A stretch of 24,415 nucleotides of DNA, taken from CAZMUN01 sp964569815. GTDB taxonomy: Archaea > Iainarchaeota > Iainarchaeia > Iainarchaeales > GCA-2688035. Under the pieces are notes generated by a model. It ran no database searches and was not told where the DNA came from. It was given only the letters and a program-made list of their open reading frames with translations. The position numbers and the translations under genes were made by a program. Where the stretch lies: the NCBI GenBank assembly GCA_964569815.1, contig CAZMUN010000018.1, positions 1-24,415 of the forward strand. Reading direction: 5' to 3'. Shown here one piece after another: positions 1 through 6,929 of the stretch; the stretch's first letter is position 1; each line of letters begins with the position of its first letter.

Positions 1-890
1 CAGGCCTTTCCCATTGCAAAATACTCCAAAAAGGATATAGATGTAGAGAACTCGTAAACATAGCTGTGTGGTGCTATCTCTGTTGCAGCCCAAACCTTTT
101 TGCAATCTTTGGGTTTGATTGGGCCTGCAATGACAACATTTTTTTCAAGGCCCTCTTTTTTCACAAGCCCTTCCAACACGTGTTTTTCGGCGCCGCTTCC
201 AAAAATAACGTACTTGTATTCAGGGTGCTTTTCCCTGACAAACTTCATGCCCTTAACCACATACTCAAGGCCTTTTACATTTGTTCCCCACAACGTCTTG
301 ATTGAAGTAATCAAATGCCCTCCAAAGCGCTTTTTTACATCTTTCCCAGAAATGTTCAAAGGGTAATTTGACAAATTAAGTGCGGCAGGCATTACTTCAA
401 CCCTTTTCTCTTCAATGCCCCATGGAAGCAAAAACTTTTGTTTCATTTGCTCGGTCCAGACAATTAGCCTATCATAATTGAGCTTTGGCAAAAAAACCCT
501 TTCAGTGAAGTGAATGAACTTTGTGTGAAGGTTCACGTTTTTTGAGGTGATGAGCTCAATAAGCAGCACATGCGGCACTTTAAGCGTTCTCTTCAAAAAA
601 TGGCCTATTAGGCCCATCATGCTGTTGCTGTGGCTTTGGATCACATCCGGCTTAAAACCTTTAGCTGCCTTCAAGGCCTTTCCATAAAAAAACGGGGCCT
701 CAAATTTCCAGAAAGCGTGATGACCGAACCTTGGCAAAAAAACCATCTTCGCGCCCTTTACCTTGTAAGGGACAGGGGTGCAAACCATTACCTCATGGCC
801 CCTCTTCAAGAGTTCCAAAATCAAATCGCGGGTATAGATCTCGCTTCCTCCTGAATTGCCCAAAACACTGGTAAGGTAGAATATTCTCAT
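1..890 (-). CDS. GT4-family glycosyltransferase, C-terminus cut by window edge
   Basis: This is a partial gene: 296 codons are visible and it runs off the left end. It begins MRIFYLTSVLGNSGGSEIY, the usual GT4 (GT-B fold) opening with a glycine-rich donor/acceptor loop followed by a helix ending in KRGHEV. The second Rossmann domain starts near residue 190, where SIKTLWGTNVKGLEYVVKGM fits the conserved strand and Lys-Gly helix. The last visible part, EFSTSISFLEYFAMGKA, is the acidic nucleotide-sugar-binding region of the family. It probably adds a sugar to a lipid-linked or surface glycan at the cytoplasmic face; donor and acceptor are unknown. The ATG lies 21 bases after the upstream epimerase stop, so it is the third gene of the epimerase unit. 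The family call is firm; the specific activity is unknown. Confidence 0.88.
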   Translation of the reverse strand, partial: MRIFYLTSVLGNSGGSEIYTRDLILELLKRGHEVMVCTPVPYKVKGAKMVFLPRFGHHAFWKFEAPFFYGKALKAAKGFKPDVIQSHSNSMMGLIGHFLKRTLKVPHVLLIELITSKNVNLHTKFIHFTERVFLPKLNYDRLIVWTEQMKQKFLLPWGIEEKRVEVMPAALNLSNYPLNISGKDVKKRFGGHLITSIKTLWGTNVKGLEYVVKGMKFVREKHPEYKYVIFGSGAEKHVLEGLVKKEGLEKNVVIAGPIKPKDCKKVWAATEIAPHSYVYEFSTSISFLEYFAMGKA

Positions 891-911
891 CAAAACCCTG
901 CTTTTTGCTTA

Positions 912-2027
912 TCAAATAAGGCCTTTTTTCTTGAGTTCGCGGGTGGCTTCATCAAACCTGTCTTCTGCCTTCACACTCTGGCTCCATTCAATTATTTCCT
1001 TCATGCCCTCTTCAAAGGAAACACTTGGCTCAAACCCAAGCCTGCTTTTAATCTTTGAGATGTCAGCAAAGCAATGCCTTATGTCGCCTTTCCTGAACTT
1101 GTTTGTTATCTCTGGCTTCAAATCCAAGCCATACAAGCCGGCAATCTTTTCCGCAACAGACTTTATTGAAAGCGGCTGCCCTGACCCCACGTTGAAAACC
1201 TCAAAGTTTGCAGAGTTTTGCTCCATTGCCAGAATGTTTGCCTTTGCAATGTCGTGCACTGACACAAAATCGCGGGTCTGCAACCCATCTTCATACACAA
1301 TTGGCCTGTTGCCATTCTTTATGCGGCTCATGAAAATTGCGGCAACGCCGGTGTAAGGGTTGCTCAGGCTTTGCCTTGCCCCAAAGACGTTGAAGTAACG
1401 CAGTGCCACTGCCTTTATTCCATAGGCCTTGCCAACCATCAGCACAAGCTCTTCCTGGTCCTTTTTTGTCAAAGCGTAAACGCTCTTGCAGTCCAAATGC
1501 TTGGTTTCAGGCGTTGGAACAGGCTTCAAGGCCTTGCCGCAGTTTGGGCAAAAGTGCTCAAACTTGCCTGAAGCCAAATTCCCCTCTTTTCGCATCCCTG
1601 GCTCAATTTTTCCGCATGAACTGCATTCATAAAGCCCTTCGCCGTATTCGCTCATGGAAGCCGCAACCATCATCTTTTTCACAGAATGCTCCTGGTTTGC
1701 AAGGAATTCCAGCACATTGGCGGTTCCCCCTGTGTTAGCATCCACATAGTAACCTATTTCATACATGCTTTGGCCGACGCCGACAGCAGCAGCTTCATGA
1801 AACAAAACCTCAACGCCTTCAAAAGCCTTTTTGAGGCCATCCTTGTTTCTCACATCCCCCTTGATGAACTCTGCCTTGCCATTAAGCCATTCAGGCTTTT
1901 CCCCTGTGGGGTGAACCTGCTTATCCAAGTTATCCAATACAACTACATCATGGCCTTTTTCAACCAGTTGGTCCACTATAAAAGATCCAATGAATCCTGC
2001 TCCGCCTGTTACCAAAACTTTTGCCAT
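912..2027 (-). CDS. NAD-dependent sugar-nucleotide epimerase (extended SDR) with zinc-ribbon insert
   Basis: The 371-residue protein is an extended short-chain dehydrogenase/reductase acting on a nucleotide sugar. The NAD-binding loop GGAGFIG is at residues 8-14, a Ser/Tyr segment SMSEYG at 124-129 and the catalytic Tyr184-x3-Lys188 in SVYALTK. Between them is an insert of about 45 residues with Cys135-x2-Cys138 and Cys160-x2-Cys163, a four-cysteine zinc-ribbon pattern. From memory, similar cysteine inserts occur in some bacterial 4-epimerase-like SDRs such as dTDP-rhamnose 4-epimerase (WbiB) relatives, so the product may be a 6-deoxyhexose nucleotide. The start is supported by GGTGAT just upstream. 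It lies 8 bases after the tyvelose-epimerase-like gene, in one operon. The SDR call is firm; the substrate is inferred. Confidence 0.9.
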   Translation of the reverse strand: MAKVLVTGGAGFIGSFIVDQLVEKGHDVVVLDNLDKQVHPTGEKPEWLNGKAEFIKGDVRNKDGLKKAFEGVEVLFHEAAAVGVGQSMYEIGYYVDANTGGTANVLEFLANQEHSVKKMMVAASMSEYGEGLYECSSCGKIEPGMRKEGNLASGKFEHFCPNCGKALKPVPTPETKHLDCKSVYALTKKDQEELVLMVGKAYGIKAVALRYFNVFGARQSLSNPYTGVAAIFMSRIKNGNRPIVYEDGLQTRDFVSVHDIAKANILAMEQNSANFEVFNVGSGQPLSIKSVAEKIAGLYGLDLKPEITNKFRKGDIRHCFADISKIKSRLGFEPSVSFEEGMKEIIEWSQSVKAEDRFDEATRELKKKGLI

Positions 2028-2030
2028 AAA

Positions 2031-2036
2031 ATCACC
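2031..2036 (-). promoter_or_regulatory. Shine-Dalgarno site of the zinc-ribbon epimerase
   Basis: The minus strand reads GGTGAT, three bases before the ATG at 2027. It matches the usual archaeal anti-Shine-Dalgarno end of 16S rRNA (AUCACCUCC) and overlaps the stop codon of the preceding gene, which suggests coupled translation. Confidence 0.65.
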
Positions 2037-3061
2037 TACAGTCCCTTAAACATTTCAGGGTTTTTTGAAACCCATTCATAAAGCCTTTTAACGCCCTCTT
2101 TTGCGCCAACCTTCGGCTGCCAGCCAAAAAACTTTTCTGCCTTTGAAATATCGGAAACAAAAACAGGCTGGTCGCCCGGACGCCAGTCGCTGAACCCAAC
2201 ATCAATCTTTTTTCCAGAAAACTCTTCCAAAAAACCCAAAAGTTCAAGCAAGCTCATCGTGTTTTGCGGGCCGCCGCCTATGTTAAAAATCTGGCCCCCT
2301 GTTTTTTTAATGGCCTCAAAAGCAAGGCCATATGCCCTTACAAGGTCGTCAATAAAAAGAACGTCCCTTACCTGCTTTCCGTCACCATAAATTGTGAGCT
2401 TTTTTCCCAAAGCAGCTGCAATCGCAAACCATGCAACCCAGCCCTGGTCCTCTATGCCAAACTGCCTTTGCCCGTAAATGCAGCTCTGCCTGAAAACAAC
2501 TGTCTTCAAACCATAAATCCGCGCATAATCGCGCGTGTACTGGTCTGAACATCCCTTGCTGCAGCCATAAGGGCTGTGAAAGTCAAGCAAGGCCTCCTCG
2601 CTTATGCCCTTTGGATAATCCTTGTACTGGTAGCGCCCATTTTTTTCAACAATCTCAACTTGCTCCATTCCACCATAAACCTTGTTGGTGCTGCTTGTAA
2701 AAAACACAGCCTGGTCTGCGTTTTTCCTTGCAGCCTCCAAAACATTAAACGTGCCCAATGCATTGATTTCAAAGTCTTCCCTCGGGTTTTTGACGCTTTT
2801 GGTAACCGCAACCTGTGCAGCAAAATGGCACACCATGTCCGAACCCTTAACAGCATTACCGAGCTTTGCCTGGTCTTTTACAACGTCTGCCTCAACCACT
2901 TCAACATTTGAATGCCTTTCCCTAAGCCATGCCAGGTTTTCCCTGCCGCCAGGCCTTGAAAAATTGTCCAAAACAACCAGCTTTGAAGCCTTTTCAGCAA
3001 AAAAGTCAGCGGCATTGCATCCTATAAAGCCAGCCCCCCCTGTAATAAGAACCTTTTCCAT
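2036..3061 (-). CDS. CDP-paratose/tyvelose 2-epimerase-like SDR
   Basis: The 341-residue protein is an extended SDR with GGAGFIG at residues 8-14, the active-site segment STNKVYG at 124-130 and Tyr165-x3-Lys169 in SPYGCSK. The stretch RQSCIYGQRQFG followed by EDQGWVAWF is characteristic of the RfbE family, which converts CDP-paratose to CDP-tyvelose in bacterial O-antigen synthesis. The archaeal substrate is not proven. A longer reading from 3076 adds MGFFL, but a TATA element at 3087-3096 predicts transcription starting near 3066, so I choose the ATG at 3061. It leads the three-gene unit epimerase-epimerase-GT4. No dehydratase or CDP-sugar cytidylyltransferase is visible in the window. Confidence 0.88.
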   Translation of the reverse strand: MEKVLITGGAGFIGCNAADFFAEKASKLVVLDNFSRPGGRENLAWLRERHSNVEVVEADVVKDQAKLGNAVKGSDMVCHFAAQVAVTKSVKNPREDFEINALGTFNVLEAARKNADQAVFFTSSTNKVYGGMEQVEIVEKNGRYQYKDYPKGISEEALLDFHSPYGCSKGCSDQYTRDYARIYGLKTVVFRQSCIYGQRQFGIEDQGWVAWFAIAAALGKKLTIYGDGKQVRDVLFIDDLVRAYGLAFEAIKKTGGQIFNIGGGPQNTMSLLELLGFLEEFSGKKIDVGFSDWRPGDQPVFVSDISKAEKFFGWQPKVGAKEGVKRLYEWVSKNPEMFKGL

Positions 3062-3086
3062 CAAAAAAAAACCCAAACAGACTAAA

Positions 3087-3096
3087 CCTATATAAC
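3087..3096 (-). promoter_or_regulatory. TATA element for the epimerase-epimerase-GT4 unit
   Basis: The minus strand contains TTATATAGG about 30 bases before the ATG at 3061. The predicted start site near 3066 leaves a leader of only a few bases. A second AT-rich box lies at 3112-3122. Confidence 0.6.
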
Positions 3097-3140
3097 TTTA
3101 TTAAAAGAGGGCTTTTAAATAGTGTTCTGGTGCAATTCTC

Positions 3141-3148
3141 AAAAAAAA
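3141..3148 (-). terminator. T-tract after the methyltransferase gene
   Basis: The minus strand has eight consecutive T residues 3 bases after the methyltransferase stop codon and before the next TATA box. Archaeal RNA polymerase terminates at such tracts, so this probably separates two glycan transcription units. Confidence 0.5.
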
Positions 3149-3151
3149 GCC

Positions 3152-3877
3152 TCATTGAGCCATTTTCATGGCCTTTTTTCCCAAAGCCTTCAAAGGCCCA
3201 GGAATGCCTATCTTCAGGTTCACAACGCTCGCCAAAGTGAAAAACTCCTTCAAAACCTGGACATACCTGTTCCGCAGCCTGTCCCAAAAAGAATTTTGGG
3301 AAACCTTTTCAGCAAAAGTAATCGAATCAGCAAACCCAATCCTGCGAAAAAACCTTGAGGGAAAAACGCTCTCATTTACAACCCTTTTCGGGCCTTCAAC
3401 CAAATTGGTGTCATGAAAAGCCATTACCCCGTTTTCAGAAACCTTTGGAAACCACAAGTCAAAATCCTGCCTTGCAAACCCGTAGTCGTGGTTTCCGTCA
3501 ATGAACACAAAAGCAGCCTTTTCCCTGAATCCAGAGGCTGCCTGCTCGCTTGTTTTAACTATAGGCTTCACCAAAGAGGAAACGCCTGCCTTTGAAATGT
3601 TGGCTTTGAACTCCTTAAAGCTGTTTCCTTTAGGCATTCCCTCTGAACCGGTATGCGGGTCTATTGCATAAACCTTTTTTCCAGAGCCCTGCCTTGAACC
3701 AAAAGCAATCCAAATGGTTGAACGGCCTTTCCAAGAGCCGATTTCAACAATTTCTCCCACAGCATTGCATTCCTTTGCAAGCCTGTGCAAAAGCCGCCCC
3801 TCAGCCAGAGACAAGTAGCCTTGCGCCTTAGAAGCAAGCTTTTCCGCTTCTTTTACCCCAAACTTTTTTTCAGTCAA
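3152..3877 (-). CDS. Class I SAM-dependent methyltransferase (Methyltransf_24-like)
   Basis: The 241-residue protein carries a Rossmann methyltransferase core: motif I IVEIGSWKGRST at residues 43-54, an acidic Asp73 after the second strand, FIDGNHDY at 125-132 and FHDT at 154-157. The FIDG/HDY and FHDT pair is typical of the CmcI/Methyltransf_24 group, many of which O-methylate sugars or small molecules. Methylation of a glycan residue fits the context but is inferred. The start is a TTG at 3877 that shares bases with the GT2 stop codon (TTGA overlap); a strong AAGGAGGG lies 10 bases upstream, and no ATG or GTG occurs before motif I. It is the last gene of the unit starting with the GlcNAc-1-P transferase. 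Confidence 0.87.
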   Translation of the reverse strand: MTEKKFGVKEAEKLASKAQGYLSLAEGRLLHRLAKECNAVGEIVEIGSWKGRSTIWIAFGSRQGSGKKVYAIDPHTGSEGMPKGNSFKEFKANISKAGVSSLVKPIVKTSEQAASGFREKAAFVFIDGNHDYGFARQDFDLWFPKVSENGVMAFHDTNLVEGPKRVVNESVFPSRFFRRIGFADSITFAEKVSQNSFWDRLRNRYVQVLKEFFTLASVVNLKIGIPGPLKALGKKAMKMAQ

Positions 3878-4728
3878 AACAGCCTCGCCCTCCTTTTTCT
3901 TCTTTGCCTCAAAACCTCTTTAAAGCCTTTGAGGTTTTCCCAATAAGCGGCTAAAAGATGCAGTGTCATTCCCTGCCTGAAGCTGTTCAAAAAAATCAGC
4001 GCCAGGCCAGGAACATGCCTCAAAAAGTCAGGCAGGGGCAGATTGTATAACATTGCCCTAAGCCTGTTCCTCTCCAAAAGCCTGTAGCGCGCAACAGCCT
4101 TAATGCTTTTCGTGGTGTCCTGGCCCCCGATATGGTAAACCCTGCTGGCATTTGTTTCCAAGACAGCAAACCCCTTATTCCTTGCACGATAACACCAGTC
4201 CTGCTCCTCGCCATAAATCGGGCTCCAAAGCTTTGCATCCAAAACACCAACCTTTTCCAAGGCCTTCCTTGAATACATCATCGCAGCACCGCAAACAGCC
4301 ATCCTTTCCCTCACCACCTCAGGGCCCTGCAACCCTTTTCCAAAATCAGCCTTTCCAACGATTTTGCTTCCAACCGCGCCAACCTTTTTTGGAAAATTCT
4401 CAGCAGCCTCTACAGCCTTGCTCAGCCAATTTTTTTCAACCAAAGTGTCGTTATCCAAATGGTAAACCCATTCGCCACTGCTGGCTTCAAAGCCCTGGTT
4501 TACGCCGGCGCTGTACCCCACGTTCTCTTTGTTCAAAACCAATGCCTTTACAATGCCTTTTTTCTTCAAGGCCTTAAGCATCTCAACAGAACCATCTGTG
4601 CTGCCATTGTCTACAACCACGACCTCATAATTTGGGTAAAAAGTGTTTCTTTGAACAGACTCAATGCAGTCGCGTGTAAGCTTTTTTCCATTCATGTTCA
4701 AAAGCATAACACTCGCCATTCCACTCAT
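3874..4728 (-). CDS. GT2-family glycosyltransferase
   Basis: The 284-residue protein has a GT-A fold. DNGSTDGS at residues 40-47 is the nucleotide-binding motif, LDNDT at 91-95 supplies the DxD-type metal-binding aspartates, and YGEEQDWCYRAR at 172-183 contains the acidic catalytic-base region. The layout resembles bacterial rhamnosyltransferase-like GT2 enzymes. The C-terminal 80 residues are basic and hydrophobic and may dock on the membrane; no clear membrane span is seen. It likely extends the lipid-linked glycan at the cytoplasmic face. Its ATG overlaps the Alg13-like stop by four bases (ATGA), so translation is probably coupled. The sugar donor is unknown. Confidence 0.9.
   Translation of the reverse strand: MSGMASVMLLNMNGKKLTRDCIESVQRNTFYPNYEVVVVDNGSTDGSVEMLKALKKKGIVKALVLNKENVGYSAGVNQGFEASSGEWVYHLDNDTLVEKNWLSKAVEAAENFPKKVGAVGSKIVGKADFGKGLQGPEVVRERMAVCGAAMMYSRKALEKVGVLDAKLWSPIYGEEQDWCYRARNKGFAVLETNASRVYHIGGQDTTKSIKAVARYRLLERNRLRAMLYNLPLPDFLRHVPGLALIFLNSFRQGMTLHLLAAYWENLKGFKEVLRQRRKRRARLF
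3888..3895 (-). promoter_or_regulatory. Strong Shine-Dalgarno site for a TTG start
   Basis: The minus strand reads AAGGAGGG, with a 10-base spacer to the TTG at 3877. It sits inside the end of the GT2 gene and decides the methyltransferase start. Confidence 0.65.
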
Positions 4729-5207
4729 TTCAGTTCACCCAAAAAACCCTCGATTCTGGCCACAAGCCTTTTCCTGTCGGAATGCAAATCAGGCTTGAAT
4801 GATTTCATTTCCAAAAGCGCTTTCTCTAATTCCCTTGTCTCAAAAACCGCTTTCGCCTTCCCCTCCGTTTCCAAGGCCTTTGCCAAGTCAAGCTGGTGGT
4901 CGTTTGTATGCTCCCCAAATTTCCTAAGTCTAGGCACCAAGAGAAGTGGCTTTTTATGCCTTAAGACCGTTATAATGGTTCCTGCGCCCCCATGGCTTAC
5001 CACCACATCACTCCAAGAAATTTTTCCCTCAAAATCCTTTGAATCCAAAAGCGCTTGGCTTGCAAAATGCTTTGGCTTGTAGCGGCTGTTACCAGTCTGG
5101 GCAAACAGCTGCACCCTGGCTTTTCCCCTTCCGGCAACCCTGTCAATCTCTTTCAAAAGCCTGTCAAAGGGCTGTGGGTGGGTTCCCACTGAAACAAAAA
5201 CCTTCAT
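4725..5207 (-). CDS. Alg13-like catalytic half of a GlcNAc transferase (GT28 C-terminal domain)
   Basis: The 160-residue protein begins with VSVGTHPQPFDRL, the Alg13 opening, and has HGGAGT at residues 72-77 and GEHTNDHQ at 98-105, the UDP-sugar-binding elements of GT28 C-terminal domains. In eukaryotes Alg13 pairs with Alg14 to add the second GlcNAc to dolichyl-PP-GlcNAc; bacterial counterparts are EpsF/PssE-type halves. Here the Alg14-like partner is directly upstream with no spacer, and the GlcNAc-1-P transferase precedes both. The length is normal for a split enzyme. The partnership is strongly supported by context; the exact sugar donor is inferred. Confidence 0.88.
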   Translation of the reverse strand: MKVFVSVGTHPQPFDRLLKEIDRVAGRGKARVQLFAQTGNSRYKPKHFASQALLDSKDFEGKISWSDVVVSHGGAGTIITVLRHKKPLLLVPRLRKFGEHTNDHQLDLAKALETEGKAKAVFETRELEKALLEMKSFKPDLHSDRKRLVARIEGFLGELK

Positions 5208-5666
5208 TCAAAACACCGAACCTGCATACTCTGCCTTTGGGAAAAACGCCCTATTTTGGGGCCACTGCACCAAAAAAAGGTCTGCAAAGCGGTACATTAT
5301 TTTGCCGCTCAGGCTTGGGCCCTTCACTCGGCAAAAGCTTTCAATAAAAACAACCCTTTTGCCAAAAAGCTTTGCCAAAACACACAATGGCACAGCGGTA
5401 TCAGCGCCAGTGCTTATAACCACATCAGGCTTTTCCCTTGCCAAAACTGCCGCAGCCTGAAAAAGGTTCGCCAAAAGCTTTAGCGGGTTTCTCCTAGGGC
5501 ATGAAACAAAAAAAACCTTTTCCTTTTTTGCCAGCTCTAAAGCGTTTGCCCTTTTATCTGAAACAAAAAACCTGTCCAAAGAATGCCAGGCTTCTTCAAG
5601 CTGAAGCAATTCAGTCAAATGGCCTCCTGCACTGCATGCAAGGCATACCCTGATTTCTTTTTTCAT
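5208..5666 (-). CDS. Alg14-like acceptor/membrane half of a GlcNAc transferase
   Basis: The 152-residue protein has CSAGGHLTELLQL at residues 11-23, DVVISTGADTAVP at 81-93, IESFCRV from 108 and ADLFLVQWP near the end, all Alg14/EpsE/PssD signatures. In yeast Alg14 recruits cytosolic Alg13 to the membrane and binds the lipid-linked acceptor. The archaeal protein lacks the long N-terminal membrane anchor of eukaryotic Alg14 and may attach through its hydrophobic helix around residues 62-76. Its stop codon directly abuts the Alg13-like ATG, and its own ATG lies 8 bases after the GlcNAc-1-P transferase stop. Confidence 0.88.
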   Translation of the reverse strand: MKKEIRVCLACSAGGHLTELLQLEEAWHSLDRFFVSDKRANALELAKKEKVFFVSCPRRNPLKLLANLFQAAAVLAREKPDVVISTGADTAVPLCVLAKLFGKRVVFIESFCRVKGPSLSGKIMYRFADLFLVQWPQNRAFFPKAEYAGSVF

Positions 5667-5674
5667 TCAAACCA

Positions 5675-6712
5675 CTAAAACAAACCAAAGAGCGAAAACC
5701 AAAACACTAAAAGCGCTATTCCTCCCTGAACCAAAAGCAAAATCCCGACAACCTGCTTTTCTGTAAAACTGTCAAGCTTCATCACCATATGCGTCAAGCT
5801 TGCAACCTGCTTTGGGGCCTTCACTATTCCGCTCTTTGTAGGAATCCCAAACCCTTCCCTCTGCATTCTGAAACGGCCTTTTAAAAACAATTCAACAAAA
5901 TACATTGCCATCAGCAAAACGCCAATCTTTTCCATGTCTCCAAGGATTGCAGCTGTTGCAATGCTTGCCCCAATCATCAAGGTTAAGGAGTCTCCGCCAA
6001 AAACCTTTGCAGGAAACCAGTTGTAGCGTAAAAACGCAATCAAAGCGCCAAGCATTGCAATTGAAACAATTGCTGCCTCGGGCTTTCCCTGAATGACGGC
6101 AATTGCCCCCATGGTGGCGCTTATTATGATGCCAAGCCCTGCCTCCAATCCATTCAAGCCTGCAAGCATGTTTGCGGCATTGCTTGCACCAGTTACCCCT
6201 ATTGGAACAAGCACAAGGCTGTAAACGATTCCAAAGCTGACCGCCCCAAAAAAGGGCAAAAAATAGCTTTCAGGCAAAAACCCTATAAACGGCAAAAAAA
6301 TCGGGGGGTTTGATATCTTGACTGCCATCAAAGGAAGTGCGGCAAAAACAGGAATCAAAGCATGCTGCCACTGCCTTATCCCATTCTTCCATCCAACCAA
6401 ATCATCTACAACGCCTAAAAAGCCAACCATTGCAATCGTGCTCAGGCCAGCTAAAAGAAAGCTCAGCCTTAACTCAACCCAGTCAAGGTAGGAAAAAAGA
6501 AACAGGCTTGTTATAATTCCAGTGCTAAACCCAAGCCAAACGCATATTCCCCCCATTTCGGCAACCTTTTTGTTGCCATGCTTGTTCATGTCCCTGCCAA
6601 CAATGCCCCGCTTCTGCATCCTTGAAATAAGCAAGGGCATGAAATAGTTTGTGATAAAGAAAGCGGAAGCAAACGAAACCAAAAGCGTTAAAACAAACAA
6701 GTACATAAGCAT
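5675..6712 (-). CDS. UDP-GlcNAc-1-phosphate transferase-like membrane protein (Alg7/AglH/MraY superfamily)
   Basis: The 345-residue polytopic protein, with about ten hydrophobic spans, belongs to the polyprenyl-phosphate N-acetylhexosamine-1-phosphate transferases. The Mg-binding VVDDLVGWKNG is at residues 101-111, NAANMLAGLNG at 178-188 and FGGDSLTL at 238-245, all conserved in this superfamily. Such enzymes load the first sugar phosphate onto dolichyl or undecaprenyl phosphate. The NAANMLAGLNG form and the following Alg14/Alg13 pair favour an Alg7-type role in N-glycan assembly over MraY. A TATA element at 6731-6740 predicts a leaderless transcript at the ATG 6712; an alternative ATG is at 6706. 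It is the first gene of a five-gene unit. Confidence 0.9.
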   Translation of the reverse strand: MLMYLFVLTLLVSFASAFFITNYFMPLLISRMQKRGIVGRDMNKHGNKKVAEMGGICVWLGFSTGIITSLFLFSYLDWVELRLSFLLAGLSTIAMVGFLGVVDDLVGWKNGIRQWQHALIPVFAALPLMAVKISNPPIFLPFIGFLPESYFLPFFGAVSFGIVYSLVLVPIGVTGASNAANMLAGLNGLEAGLGIIISATMGAIAVIQGKPEAAIVSIAMLGALIAFLRYNWFPAKVFGGDSLTLMIGASIATAAILGDMEKIGVLLMAMYFVELFLKGRFRMQREGFGIPTKSGIVKAPKQVASLTHMVMKLDSFTEKQVVGILLLVQGGIALLVFWFSLFGLF

Positions 6713-6730
6713 AATTTATTTGGATTCAGA

Positions 6731-6740
6731 ATTTAAAAAG
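6731..6740 (-). promoter_or_regulatory. TATA element for the GlcNAc-1-P transferase unit
   Basis: The minus strand reads CTTTTTAAAT, centred about 24 bases before the ATG at 6712, as expected for a leaderless archaeal promoter. Confidence 0.55.
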
Positions 6741-6850
6741 CAACCCTTCTACAATTGTAACAAAAACACAGTCACGCCCGGCTTGTTGCCCGCTGGCAGC
6801 AAAGCCTTTTGATGCAGCAAAAGCCTTGGGAAAAAACTGCCTTTGGAAAC

Positions 6851-6920
6851 GGCGCTACGCTGCAGTGCAACAAGTGTGGAGCCCATTCGCTTACGCGAAT
6901 CGGCTAAGCTTGCTAGCGCT
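6851..6920 (-). other. Structured inverted-repeat element after aglB
   Basis: In the 217-base spacer between aglB and the GlcNAc-1-P transferase gene, the minus strand can fold into a two-level hairpin. The inner stem is ATTCGC/GCGAAT closed by the GNRA tetraloop GTAA, and it extends through a G-G mismatch to AGCC/GGCT. An outer stem GCGCTA/TAGCGC (6914-6919 with 6852-6857) encloses it. The segment looks more GC-rich than its surroundings. It could be a structured 3' UTR, a small RNA or a remnant of a palindromic repeat. A T6 tract at 6833-6838 lies just downstream in the minus direction and may terminate aglB transcription. Confidence 0.45.
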
Positions 6921-6929
6921 CGCCAACTG

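Noticed and set aside
6851..6920. A tRNA gene in the structured spacer
   Set aside because: The stems do not form a cloverleaf and no T-loop GTTCGA-type box or anticodon arm is seen.
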